Shown here: positions 25,911 through 34,683 of the stretch, piece after piece
Position numbering within the stretch: position 1 is the stretch's first letter
Layout: each line of letters begins with the position of its first letter
Assembly: GCF_021735925.1 (NCBI RefSeq)
Contig: NZ_WMEA01000001.1
Location: forward strand, 3,192,001 to 3,256,000
Direction: 5' to 3'
Length of the DNA: 64,000 nucleotides
DNA from: Loktanella sp. M215
Lineage (GTDB): Bacteria > Pseudomonadota > Alphaproteobacteria > Rhodobacterales > Rhodobacteraceae
Position numbers and translations under genes: made by a program
The notes under the pieces: model-generated
The model's database searches: none
Seen by the model: the letters and a program-made list of their open reading frames with translations, nothing else
What the model was told of the DNA's origin: nothing

Positions 25911-27560
25911 ATGTCTGTCCAAATCACCGAAGCCGACATCGCCGCGACCGAGCGGATGCTGGGTCTGGCCTATACGGCGCAGGAACGTGCGCAGATGGTC
26001 GGCAATCTGGACGGACAGCGCGATCTGGCCGTGGCCCGCCGCGCCGTAAGGCTCGACAACGCGACGCCCACTGCGACCCGGTTCGACCCCCGCCTGCCCG
26101 GTTTCGCGATGCCGCACGGCATGGATGCGCTGCACCTGTCGCCCGTCACCGCTGCCCTGCCGGACAGTGCCGAAGACATCGCCTTCGCACCCCTCACCCA
26201 CCTGTCGCACTGGGTGCGCAGCGGGCAGATCACCAGCCGCGCGCTGACCGACCTCTACCTCGACCGCATCGCCACCCTGAACCCCCGGCTGGAATGCTAC
26301 GCCACCGTCACCGCCGATCTGGCAAGGGCCGAGGCGGACGCGATGGACAGCCTGACCTCTGCCGGCATCTGGCTCGGCCCCCTGCACGGCATCCCCTACG
26401 GGCTGAAGGATCTGTTCGACACCCGCGGCATCACCACCGGCTGGGGCGCCGAACCCTATGCCCACCGCATCCCCGACACAGACGCCACCGTCACCCGCAA
26501 GCTGCGCGCAGCGGGCGCGGTCCTGCTGGGCAAGACGACGCTGGGCGCGCTGGCCTACAACGACCTGTGGTATGGCGGCTGGACCCGCAACCCTTGGAAC
26601 CTGAACGAAGGCTCCTCAGGCTCCTCCGCCGGATCCGCCTCGGCCACCGCCGCGGGCCTCTGCGGGTTTTCCATCGGAACGGAAACCCTCGGCTCCATCA
26701 CCTCGCCGTCGCAGCGCTGCGGCACCACCGGTCTGCGCCCGACCTTCGGCCGGGTCAGCCGCGCAGGCGGCATGACGCTCTCCGGCTCGCTCGACAAGGT
26801 CGGCCCGATCTGCCGCTCGGTGGAGGATACGGCCCTGGTCCTCGCCGCGATCAACGGCGGCGATCCCGCCGACCGCGGCTCCATCGCCGCCCCCTTCCAC
26901 TTCGACGCGCAGGCCACCATCTCCGGCATGACCCTCGGCTACCTGCCCGCGGCGTTCGAAGAGGGCGCCACCGACATCGACCGCGCCGCCCTCGACGCCG
27001 CCCGGACCCTTGGCATCACGGTGAAGGAGGTCACGCTGGAGGACCTGCCCTACGCCTCGCTCATGGCCATCCTCTACGCCGAAGCCGCCGCCGCCTTCGA
27101 GGATCTGACCCTGTCGGACGCCGACGACACCCTGCGCTGGCAGGACGAGGGCGCCTGGCCCAACACCATGCGCAAGGCGCGCTTCCTCTCTGCCGTCGAC
27201 CACGTGCAGGCCGACCGCCTGCGCTACTGCGTGATGCAGGCGCTGGGCGACACGATGGGACAGGTCGACGCCCTGATCGGCCCGTTCCAGACCGGCCCGA
27301 TGCTGGTCGCCTCGAACTTCACCGGCCACCCCTGCCTGCACCTGCGTGCGGGGTTCTCGGAGGTCGCCACCCGCTCTCCCGCCTCGCTCGGCAGCGGCAA
27401 GCTGACCACCGGAGAGGCGGTGGGCGATACCACCTTCACCGTCCCGCAGGGCATTTCGCTCTGGGGTCAGCTTTTCGACGAAGGCCCCCTGCTGACCCTC
27501 GGCTTGGCGCTGGAATCGACGCTCGACGTCGCCAGCCGCCGCCCGACATTTCCGACCTGA
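25911..27560 (+). CDS. Amidase (amidase signature family)
   Basis: A 549-residue amidase-signature enzyme, hydrolysing amide bonds with a Ser-cisSer-Lys triad. The lysine is in GIPYGLKDLFDTRG near residue 165. The Gly/Ser-rich signature GSSGSSAGSASATAAG, followed by GTETLGSITSPSQRCG and GLRPTFGRVSRAG, holds both serines. Residues 1-80 form a family-like N-terminal extension. I start at the ATG giving MSVQITEAD, with AAAGG upstream; the frame runs 47 codons further without family features. The peptide-type ABC importer genes follow 63 bases downstream, so the enzyme probably acts on what the importer brings in. No signal peptide is seen, so it is cytoplasmic. Confidence 0.92.
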   Translation: MSVQITEADIAATERMLGLAYTAQERAQMVGNLDGQRDLAVARRAVRLDNATPTATRFDPRLPGFAMPHGMDALHLSPVTAALPDSAEDIAFAPLTHLSHWVRSGQITSRALTDLYLDRIATLNPRLECYATVTADLARAEADAMDSLTSAGIWLGPLHGIPYGLKDLFDTRGITTGWGAEPYAHRIPDTDATVTRKLRAAGAVLLGKTTLGALAYNDLWYGGWTRNPWNLNEGSSGSSAGSASATAAGLCGFSIGTETLGSITSPSQRCGTTGLRPTFGRVSRAGGMTLSGSLDKVGPICRSVEDTALVLAAINGGDPADRGSIAAPFHFDAQATISGMTLGYLPAAFEEGATDIDRAALDAARTLGITVKEVTLEDLPYASLMAILYAEAAAAFEDLTLSDADDTLRWQDEGAWPNTMRKARFLSAVDHVQADRLRYCVMQALGDTMGQVDALIGPFQTGPMLVASNFTGHPCLHLRAGFSEVATRSPASLGSGKLTTGEAVGDTTFTVPQGISLWGQLFDEGPLLTLGLALESTLDVASRRPTFPT

Positions 27561-27623
27561 CGACAAGACCCGGACAACCGGGCGTCACCCACGTGCCAAT
27601 GGCCCCCAACACGGAGAGACGAC

Positions 27624-29168
27624 ATGAAACGCAGAACCTTCCTTGGCAGCACGACCGCGCTGTTTGGAACGACATTCTTCACCGGCGCGATGCCGCTGGT
27701 TGCCACGGCGCAGACCGCACCCGTCACCGGCGGCACGCTGATCTGGGGCCATTCAGAAACGACCCAGAATCTGGACATGCACCAGACCGGAACCGCATCG
27801 ACGGGCCGGGTGCTGCAGAACGTCCACAATTCCATCGTGACCGTGGACAAGGACCTGAAGGTCATCCCGATGCTGGCCGAAAGCTTTGAGCAGAGCGACG
27901 ACGGTCTGACCTATACGTTCAAGCTGCGCCCGGGCGTGAAATTCCATGACGGGTCCGATATGACCGCCGAAGACGTGAAATACAGCTTTGAACGCTGCGC
28001 GGATCCGGCGACCGGGGCCGTGAACTTCGAGGTCTTCAACGCCGTCGAGACGATCGAGACGCCGGACGACATGACCGTGGTGGTCACGTTGAAGACTGTC
28101 AACGCGCCGTTCCTGTCACGGCTGGCCGAAAACGGTGCAGGTGTCGTGATGCCTGCCGGATCCGGCGATGTGCAAGGCGAGACCCCGATCGGCTGCGGTC
28201 CCTTCAAGTTCGTCAGCCGCGAATTCGGCAACAAGGTCGAACTGGCGCGCTTCGACGACTACTGGGACGGCCCCGCCTACCTGGATGGCGTCACGGCCCG
28301 CGAGATCCCGGAGCCGACCGTGCGCCTGACCGGCCTGCGGACGGGCGAGTTGCACATGATCAACGACATCCCCGCCGACCGCACGCAGGAAATCGAGGAC
28401 GATGCATCCCTGCAGGTCGTCAAATGGTTCCCGCTGAACTGGGATTTCGTGAACCTGAACCACACCTTCGAGCCGTTCCAGAACCCCGATGTCCGCAAAG
28501 CCTTCGACATGATCATCGACAAGGAGATGCTGCTGGAAGGCGCGCTCTGGGGACAGGGGGCAACGACCGCGTCGCCCAGCTATCCGACATCGGCCAGCTA
28601 TGACGAGGCGCTGACCCAGCGGGCACAGGACGTGGCCACCGCAAAGCAGATGCTTGCCGACGCGGGCTATCCCGAAGGATCGCTGAACATCGTCTTCAAG
28701 GCGACGACGAACTATCCCTATCACATTGAATCGGCTCAGATTCTTGTGGAATGGTTCAAGGAGGCCGGCGTCAATCTGACCATCGAACAGCTGACCTGGG
28801 CCGACTGGCTGTCGCAGTGCTGGGTCGACAAGGACTACCAGATGACGATGATGAACTTCTTCACGCTGTGGGAGCCTGATTTCCTGTATTACAGCCTGTG
28901 GAACAGCACCGGGGCCTTCAACTATCGCGGCATCAACGATCCGGAGATCGACAAGCTGACCGAAGAAGCCCGCACCACCGTCGATCCCGCCGCCCGCGCC
29001 GACATCTACAAGGCGGTGCAGCAGCAGATCTTCGATCAGGCGCACGACATCATCCTGTGGTTCCGCAACGGCAGCATCGGTGCGCAACCGGGCGTCGGTG
29101 GCCTTGATACCGTCGTGCATCCCAACGGGTCGAACTTCAATTTCCATAAGGTCTGGCTGCAAGCCTGA
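27624..29168 (+). CDS. ABC transporter substrate-binding protein (peptide/nickel type, SBP family 5)
   Basis: A 514-residue family 5 solute-binding protein. The N-terminus (MKRRTFLGSTTALFG) has a twin-arginine pattern and a hydrophobic core ending near ATAQT, so Tat export is likely. Family features include FKLRPGVKFHDGSDMTAEDV near residue 95 and AFDMIIDKEMLLEG near 295. It binds its ligand in the periplasm for the following permeases. The amidase gene lies just upstream. A strong hairpin (29176-29199) separates it from the first permease, fitting higher expression of the binding protein. The ligand is unknown: peptides, amides or opine-like compounds are possible. Confidence 0.93.
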   Translation: MKRRTFLGSTTALFGTTFFTGAMPLVATAQTAPVTGGTLIWGHSETTQNLDMHQTGTASTGRVLQNVHNSIVTVDKDLKVIPMLAESFEQSDDGLTYTFKLRPGVKFHDGSDMTAEDVKYSFERCADPATGAVNFEVFNAVETIETPDDMTVVVTLKTVNAPFLSRLAENGAGVVMPAGSGDVQGETPIGCGPFKFVSREFGNKVELARFDDYWDGPAYLDGVTAREIPEPTVRLTGLRTGELHMINDIPADRTQEIEDDASLQVVKWFPLNWDFVNLNHTFEPFQNPDVRKAFDMIIDKEMLLEGALWGQGATTASPSYPTSASYDEALTQRAQDVATAKQMLADAGYPEGSLNIVFKATTNYPYHIESAQILVEWFKEAGVNLTIEQLTWADWLSQCWVDKDYQMTMMNFFTLWEPDFLYYSLWNSTGAFNYRGINDPEIDKLTEEARTTVDPAARADIYKAVQQQIFDQAHDIILWFRNGSIGAQPGVGGLDTVVHPNGSNFNFHKVWLQA

Positions 29169-29175
29169 TCCGTCA

Positions 29176-29199
29176 CCGGGCGGCGACCCCGCCGCCCGG
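29176..29199 (+). promoter_or_regulatory. Intercistronic hairpin after the binding-protein gene
   Basis: A perfect 9-base-pair inverted repeat (CCGGGCGGC and GCCGCCCGG) with a six-base loop lies 7 bases after the binding-protein stop. There is no long T run, so it is more likely an mRNA-stabilising or partly terminating element than a full terminator. It would favour binding-protein mRNA over permease mRNA. Confidence 0.6.
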
Positions 29200-29225
29200 T
29201 CCCTTTCCCCAGCCCGAGGGGCGTC

Positions 29226-30167
29226 ATGGCCTATATGATCAATCGCCTGCTATCGGTCGCACTGACGCTGTTCCTGATCTCGGTCATCACCTTCGGTGTG
29301 ACCAACATCCTGCCGGGTGACGTGGCAATGATGATCATGGGCACCCAGTCGAACCCCGAAGCCCTCGCCGGGTTGCGAGAGACGCTGGGACTGAACGATC
29401 CGCAGATCGTCCAATACGGTCGCTGGATCGGAGGCATCCTGACCGGTGACTGGGGCACCTCGCTCGTCTTCAAAGAGCCGATCGGTCCGCTGATCGCGCA
29501 GAAGGTGACAGCGAGTGCGCTGATCGTGGTCATGTCGATGACCATTGCGCTGGTCTGTGCCATTCCGCTGGGCGTCTGGGCCGCGGTCCACCGGGACCGC
29601 TGGCAGGACAGCACGGCCAGCACGGCGGCACTGATCGGCGTCAGCCTGCCGGACTTCTTCTGGGGGATCATGCTGATCCTTCTGTTTGCCCGCGGCCTTG
29701 GCTGGCTGCCGTCCAGCGGTTTCGTGCATCCGGCCGACGACTTCCTGCTGGCGGTCCGCCACGCCTTTCTGCCGTCGCTGGCGCTGGGTCTGGGGCTGAT
29801 GGCGCACCTGACCCGAATGACCCGTGCCACAATGACGGGCATCCTCGGGCAAGAGTTCATCCGCGTCGCGCGCGCCAAGGGCTTGCCGGAACGCACAGTC
29901 GTCTGGCGTTATGGCCTTGCCAACGCGATCGGCCCGGTGATGACCGTGGCCGGTTTGCAGGTCGGCTACCTCTTCGGGTCGATCATCGTGGTCGAGAGCC
30001 TGTTCAACTACACCGGCATGGGCTGGCTGACGTATCAGGCGCTGCTGAACCGCGACATCCCGCTGATCCAGGGGTCCGTCTTCGTCATTGCGGCCGTGGT
30101 GATGCTGTCGAACCTTGTGGTCGACCTGCTTTATACCCTCATCGATCCGCGGATCAGGTTGGCCTGA
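29226..30167 (+). CDS. ABC transporter permease (DppB type)
   Basis: A 313-residue inner-membrane permease of the peptide/nickel importer class. It has about six membrane segments, an N-terminal helix (LLSVALTLFLISVITFGVTN) and the cytoplasmic coupling loop RVARAKGLPERTVVWRYGLANA, the EAA-type motif that contacts the ATPase. It forms a heterodimer with the next permease. Its TGA overlaps the ATG of that gene by one base. Confidence 0.94.
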   Translation: MAYMINRLLSVALTLFLISVITFGVTNILPGDVAMMIMGTQSNPEALAGLRETLGLNDPQIVQYGRWIGGILTGDWGTSLVFKEPIGPLIAQKVTASALIVVMSMTIALVCAIPLGVWAAVHRDRWQDSTASTAALIGVSLPDFFWGIMLILLFARGLGWLPSSGFVHPADDFLLAVRHAFLPSLALGLGLMAHLTRMTRATMTGILGQEFIRVARAKGLPERTVVWRYGLANAIGPVMTVAGLQVGYLFGSIIVVESLFNYTGMGWLTYQALLNRDIPLIQGSVFVIAAVVMLSNLVVDLLYTLIDPRIRLA

Positions 30168-30985
30168 TGCGTGGTTTCCTGACCCCCAAGGGCCTGATCG
30201 GCGCAGGCATCGTCCTGATCGTGCTGGCCGTCGCGTTGTTCGCGCCGCTCTTTATCCCCGACAAGCTCGCGACCGCGATGGACATGCGTGCGCGTCTGGT
30301 CGGCCCGACGCTCAGCCACATCTTCGGCACCGACCAGCTGGGGCGTGATCTGTTCTATCGCGTGATGCTGGGTGCCCAGACCTCGATCCTGATCGCAGGA
30401 TCCGCGGTCCTGATGAGCATCGTGATCGGCCTGCCGCTGGGCATCGTCTCGGGCTACTACGGCGGTGTCATCGACAATGTGCTGATGCGGCTGGTCGATA
30501 CATTGCTGAGCTTTCCCGCCCTGCTGCTGGCGCTGACCATCTCTGCCGTGCTCGGGCCGAACCTGACCAACACCATCATCGCCATCGGCATCGCCTTCAC
30601 CCCCTTCCTCGCCCGCATCATCCGTGGAGAGGCGCTTCGCGTGGCGCAGATGCCCTATGTGGAGGCCGCGCGCGCCGCCGGCACCACGGACCTGATGATG
30701 ATCGTGCGGCACATCCTGCCCAACATCATGCCCGCGATCATCGTGCAGGGCACGATTTCACTGGCCTTCGCCATTCTGGCAGAGGCTGGTCTGTCGTTCC
30801 TCGGCCTTGGCACCCAGCCGCCCGATGCCAGTTGGGGCCTGATGATTCAGGCCAGCCGGGATTATCTGGACGTGGCCCCCTGGACAGCGCTGGTGCCGGG
30901 GGCCGCTGTCGCTGTCACCGTGCTGGGGCTGAACATGTTCGGTGACGTGCTGCGTGACGTGTTGGACCCGAGGACTGCATCATGA
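30167..30985 (+). CDS. ABC transporter permease (DppC type)
   Basis: A 272-residue partner permease. An N-terminal helix (LIGAGIVLIVLAVALFAPLF) is followed by HIFGTDQLGRDLFYRVMLGAQ, the conserved entry to the DppC-type core. The coupling loop is VEAARAAGTTDLMMIVRHIL. About six membrane segments in all. It overlaps both the upstream permease (1 base) and the ATPase gene (4 bases, ATGA), so the complex is translationally coupled. Confidence 0.94.
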   Translation: MRGFLTPKGLIGAGIVLIVLAVALFAPLFIPDKLATAMDMRARLVGPTLSHIFGTDQLGRDLFYRVMLGAQTSILIAGSAVLMSIVIGLPLGIVSGYYGGVIDNVLMRLVDTLLSFPALLLALTISAVLGPNLTNTIIAIGIAFTPFLARIIRGEALRVAQMPYVEAARAAGTTDLMMIVRHILPNIMPAIIVQGTISLAFAILAEAGLSFLGLGTQPPDASWGLMIQASRDYLDVAPWTALVPGAAVAVTVLGLNMFGDVLRDVLDPRTAS

Positions 30986-32784
30986 CCGCCCCCATCGTCA
31001 CCCTCGATCACCTGCGCGTCACCTTCGGCAAGGGCGCCGAGACCGTGACCGCCGTGAAGGATGTCAGCTTTTCCATAGCACCCGGGGAAACCGTTTGTGT
31101 CGTGGGCGAGAGCGGGTCCGGAAAATCGGTGACCTCTCTTTCGCTGATGCGTCTGGTGGAATTCGGCGGCGGCACCATCGTTGACGGTCGCCTGACCCTG
31201 ATGCGCCCGGACGGGCCGATTGATCTGGCACAGGCGGACACGGCCACGATGCGCGGCATTCGCGGCCATGACATCGGCATGATCTTTCAGGAACCGATGA
31301 CGTCTCTCAACCCGGTCTTCACGATCGAGCGGCAACTGACCGACGGCTTGCGCATGCACTTGGGCCTCGGCGCCGCCGCCGCGCGCGACCGCGCGCTGCA
31401 ACTGCTCAAGGAAGTGCGCATCCCGGAGCCTGAGCGGCGACTGAAGCAATATCCCCATGAACTGTCCGGCGGCATGCGCCAGCGCGTCGTGATCGCTATC
31501 GCGATGGCCTGCGAACCGCGCCTGTTGATCGCGGACGAACCGACGACCGCGCTGGACGTGACGATCCAGGCCGAGATCCTGGCCCTGATCAATCGCCTGA
31601 AGCGGGAAAAAGGCATGGCGGTGATGCTCATCACCCACGACATGGCGGTTGTCGCCCAGATCGCCGACCGGGTCGTCGTCATGTATCGCGGCGACGTCGT
31701 GGAAGAAGGGCCGGTGGCCCAGATCTTTGCCAACCCGCAGGCCGACTACACCAAGGCCCTGCTTGCCGCGGTGCCGCGATTGGGCGAAATGCGCGGCAAA
31801 GCCGCCCCGGAACCCTTGCGGCTTGTCGGAGACACCCACGACGCCAAGCCGCTTACGCCCGCAGCCAGTGCCGAACCGCTGCTGGTCGTGAAGAATCTGA
31901 CGACGTATTTTCCGGTCAAAGGTGGCCCTCTGCGCCGCCATGTCGCGAACGTCCACGCGGTCGAGGATGTCAGCTTTACCCTCAACAAGGGGGAAACACT
32001 CTCGTTGGTGGGCGAATCCGGGTGTGGCAAGTCAAGTTGCGGCCGGTCGATCCTCCGACTGATAGAGCCGACCTCGGGCAGCGTCATCCTCGACCGCAAG
32101 GATGTGCTGGACCGCAATCCCCGCGACCTGCGCCGGTTGCGGCGCGACATGCAGATGATCTTTCAGGATCCCTTCGCGTCCCTGAACCCCTACATGCGGC
32201 TGTCGGCCCAAGTGGCCGAGCCGCTGCGCAACTTCGGCCTGGCGTCCGGCTCTGACCTGACCGACCGGGTTGCCGCACTTTTCGACCGGGTCGACCTGCC
32301 ACGCAGCTACCTGCGGCGGTTTCCACACGAGCTGTCAGGCGGACAGCGGCAGCGCATTGCCATTGCACGGGCCCTGGCGGTGAACCCCAAGCTGATCATC
32401 GCGGATGAAGCCGTCTCTGCCCTCGACGTCAGCGTTCAGGCGCAGGTGCTGAACCTGATGATGGAACTGCAGGCAGATCTGGGACTTTCGTTCCTGTTCA
32501 TCAGCCACGACATGGCCGTCGTGGAACGGGTCAGCCACCACGTCGCGGTGATGTATCTGGGGCGGATCGTCGAAATCGGCCCCCGCGCCGCGATCTTCGA
32601 AAACCCGCAACACGACTACACCAAGACGCTCATGCTCGCAGTGCCGATCGCCGATCCTGCGACCCGCAAACTGGACAGCGACCTCAACTTCAAGCCGATC
32701 CCGTCACCGATGCATGATCTCAGTTATTGCCCGGCCCCATCGATCTACAAAACCGTCTCTCCCGGCCACCTCGTTCTGCTTTGA
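30982..32784 (+). CDS. ABC transporter ATP-binding protein, two fused ATPase domains (DppD-DppF type)
   Basis: A 600-residue protein with two complete ATPase cassettes, fusing what are often separate DppD and DppF subunits. The first has Walker A GESGSGKS (near residue 44), signature LSGGMRQR and Walker B LLIADEPTTALD. The second, from about residue 300, has Walker A GESGCGKS, signature LSGGQRQR and Walker B LIIADEAVSALD. It powers the two permeases at the inner face of the cytoplasmic membrane. It ends the amidase-transporter operon; no clear terminator follows. Confidence 0.94.
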   Translation: MTAPIVTLDHLRVTFGKGAETVTAVKDVSFSIAPGETVCVVGESGSGKSVTSLSLMRLVEFGGGTIVDGRLTLMRPDGPIDLAQADTATMRGIRGHDIGMIFQEPMTSLNPVFTIERQLTDGLRMHLGLGAAAARDRALQLLKEVRIPEPERRLKQYPHELSGGMRQRVVIAIAMACEPRLLIADEPTTALDVTIQAEILALINRLKREKGMAVMLITHDMAVVAQIADRVVVMYRGDVVEEGPVAQIFANPQADYTKALLAAVPRLGEMRGKAAPEPLRLVGDTHDAKPLTPAASAEPLLVVKNLTTYFPVKGGPLRRHVANVHAVEDVSFTLNKGETLSLVGESGCGKSSCGRSILRLIEPTSGSVILDRKDVLDRNPRDLRRLRRDMQMIFQDPFASLNPYMRLSAQVAEPLRNFGLASGSDLTDRVAALFDRVDLPRSYLRRFPHELSGGQRQRIAIARALAVNPKLIIADEAVSALDVSVQAQVLNLMMELQADLGLSFLFISHDMAVVERVSHHVAVMYLGRIVEIGPRAAIFENPQHDYTKTLMLAVPIADPATRKLDSDLNFKPIPSPMHDLSYCPAPSIYKTVSPGHLVLL

Positions 32785-33041
32785 ATGGTGGCAGAGGCAG
32801 ATCTCAGGACCAATATTTCGCGCGGCGCGTGTCATTTTTCGGGGCGGGACTTCGGTGTTTTTAGACGTGCGTCGTTGCATGACCTTCCGAAAATTCCACC
32901 ACAGACAGTCTTTCCCGCGGACGGTGTTTATTTGGTCCTGGGTCATGTAGGGGGCAGATATCGCGACTGGCTGCAGACGTTTCACACGAAGGAACGTCCC
33001 AACAGCCCGTCAGCAGCAGGTCACCTAAAGGGAGACACGAC

Positions 33042-33461
33042 ATGAATGCCAACGCGACCCGCAAGACGGAAGCAGATCGGATCTCCAGGCTTCTGGGGCT
33101 GCCGGACAGCATCAACGACATGACATCCCTTAAATCTGCGGTCGCGCAGGGGCTGCCAGCCTCTTCAGTCGAAAACATTCTGGGCGTCATGCAAGGCGAC
33201 CCCAAGGTGAACCTGATTGCCGAACGTGCCTTTCGCAGGGCCAAGGCCGAGAAACTGCCGTTGAGCGCCGCTAAAAGCCAAACGCTCTACGACCTGGCCC
33301 GCGCCTATGTCGTCGCGGATGCGTTCTACGGTGGCGAAGGTATCCTCATCATGCGCTTCCTGGAAAAACCGAACCCCGATCTTGGCGGGACGACGCCATT
33401 GGCGATGGCGATCACCAGTCCGGCTGGCGCGGATGCAGTGATCGACCTGCTGAAAACCTAG
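33042..33461 (+). CDS. Xre/MbcA/ParS-type antitoxin (toxin-binding domain)
   Basis: A 139-residue protein whose C-terminal 60 residues match the antitoxin toxin-binding domain (DUF2384): a helical part with AYVVADAFYGGEGILIMRFL, then EKPNPDLGGTTPLAMAIT and AGADAVIDLL. The N-terminal half is helical and DNA-binding-like. Such antitoxins normally precede a RES-domain toxin gene that depletes NAD+. Downstream are only 139 bases before the convergent betaine ATPase gene, with no RES-like frame. The ATG has an AAAGGGAGA ribosome site. An orphan antitoxin or solitary regulator is the best description. Confidence 0.75.
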   Translation: MNANATRKTEADRISRLLGLPDSINDMTSLKSAVAQGLPASSVENILGVMQGDPKVNLIAERAFRRAKAEKLPLSAAKSQTLYDLARAYVVADAFYGGEGILIMRFLEKPNPDLGGTTPLAMAITSPAGADAVIDLLKT

Positions 33462-33600
33462 GGCATCACGTGCCGCTGGAACGGCCGGTGCGCCGATGAA
33501 AGGCCCTCAAGGCGGGGCTCTCGACCGGCGACCACGTGAAACCGTCCGATTGCGTCGCGGCACAGGAGATGCAAACGCCCGCTCCGATGCCGCGACCGAT

Positions 33601-34671
33601 CTATCGGCCGCTGCGGCGCGCACTCTCGGGGTCGGTGGATTGGCGAGACGGCACCAGCGCGCGGACGAGTTCCCGCATGTTCAACGTGCCGACTGACTTG
33701 CCGTTCTGAAGAACACGGTAGCTCAAGTCAGTATCTCCTTCAGACTTGGCGATCACGGATTCCAACGTGTCGTTGTAGTCGATCTCGCCCGCACAGGCGT
33801 TGCCAAGATCTGGCGTCGTCTCCATGACGGACCCGACCCGCAGCACGCGGGCGCGGTTGATGTCGGCCACGAAGTCTTCGATGTAAGGTGCTGCCGGATG
33901 AAGAAGGATATGCTGCGGTTCGCCTTGCTGGATGACAGAGCCGTCCTTGAGGATCACGAGATGGTCCGCAAGTTTCAACGCCTCGTCCAGATCATGAGTG
34001 ATGAAGACGACAGTCTTCTGCAACTCGGCTTGTAGCTCGTTCAGAAGGTCCTGCATGTCGGTCCGGATCAGCGGATCGAGGGCCGAGAAGGCCTCGTCCA
34101 TCAGCATGATATCGGAATTGCTGGTCAGCGCCCGGGCGATGCCTACCCGCTGCTGCATCCCGCCCGAAAGCTGGTGCGGATACTGGTCGCCCTGCCCTTC
34201 CAGACCGACACGATCCAGCCAGCGGCGCGCCTCGTCCGCGTATTTGCGTTCGTTCTGACCTGCGATCGCGGGCGCGAGGCCCGCATTCTGCAGCACGGTC
34301 CGGTGCGGCAGCAATGCGAACTTCTGAAAGACCATGGACATGCGGTGCTGCCGCATCTGCCGCAGCTGTGTGTCGGTGTAGTCGAGGATGTTGTCGTCAT
34401 CGACCCAGACCTCGCCCGCCGTGGGCTCTATCAGCCGGTTCAGGTGCCGGATCAGCGTCGATTTGCCCGACCCGGACAGGCCCATGATGACGGTGGTCTT
34501 GCCCGTCGGCATATCGACATTGATGTCGTTCAGGCCAAGGACGTGATTGTGCTTTTCCAGCAGTTCGGTCTTGCCCATGCCGTCCCTGACCAGCTGCAGC
34601 GCAGGCTTGGGATCGTCACCGAAAACCTTGTAAAGTTTCCGGATCGAGATCTTGATGCTTGTATCGTTCAT
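33601..34671 (-). CDS. Betaine/choline ABC transporter ATP-binding protein (ProV/OpuAA type)
   Basis: A 356-residue ATPase of the ProU type. Walker A is GLSGSGKSTLIRHLN near residue 65, the Q loop is in VFQKFALLPHRTVLQN, the signature is LSGGMQQRVGIARA and Walker B is IMLMDEAFSALDP. After the ATPase domain, residues about 280-350 form a short regulatory extension (LRVGSVMETTPDLG, YRVLQNGKSVGTLNM) resembling a single CBS-type unit. It is the last gene of a three-gene operon for import of quaternary amines; TMAO is an alternative substrate in roseobacters. Confidence 0.93.
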   Translation of the reverse strand: MNDTSIKISIRKLYKVFGDDPKPALQLVRDGMGKTELLEKHNHVLGLNDINVDMPTGKTTVIMGLSGSGKSTLIRHLNRLIEPTAGEVWVDDDNILDYTDTQLRQMRQHRMSMVFQKFALLPHRTVLQNAGLAPAIAGQNERKYADEARRWLDRVGLEGQGDQYPHQLSGGMQQRVGIARALTSNSDIMLMDEAFSALDPLIRTDMQDLLNELQAELQKTVVFITHDLDEALKLADHLVILKDGSVIQQGEPQHILLHPAAPYIEDFVADINRARVLRVGSVMETTPDLGNACAGEIDYNDTLESVIAKSEGDTDLSYRVLQNGKSVGTLNMRELVRALVPSRQSTDPESARRSGR

Positions 34672-34683
34672 GTCTGTTACCCC

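Noticed and set aside
26294..27889. A 531-codon plus-strand frame over the amidase gene
   Set aside because: It is Arg/His/Pro-rich shadow sequence in a second frame of the amidase and continues into the binding-protein gene.
33462..33600. A possible RES toxin after the antitoxin gene
   Set aside because: Too short, and no RES-like residues in any frame; the frames run into the antisense of the betaine ATPase.
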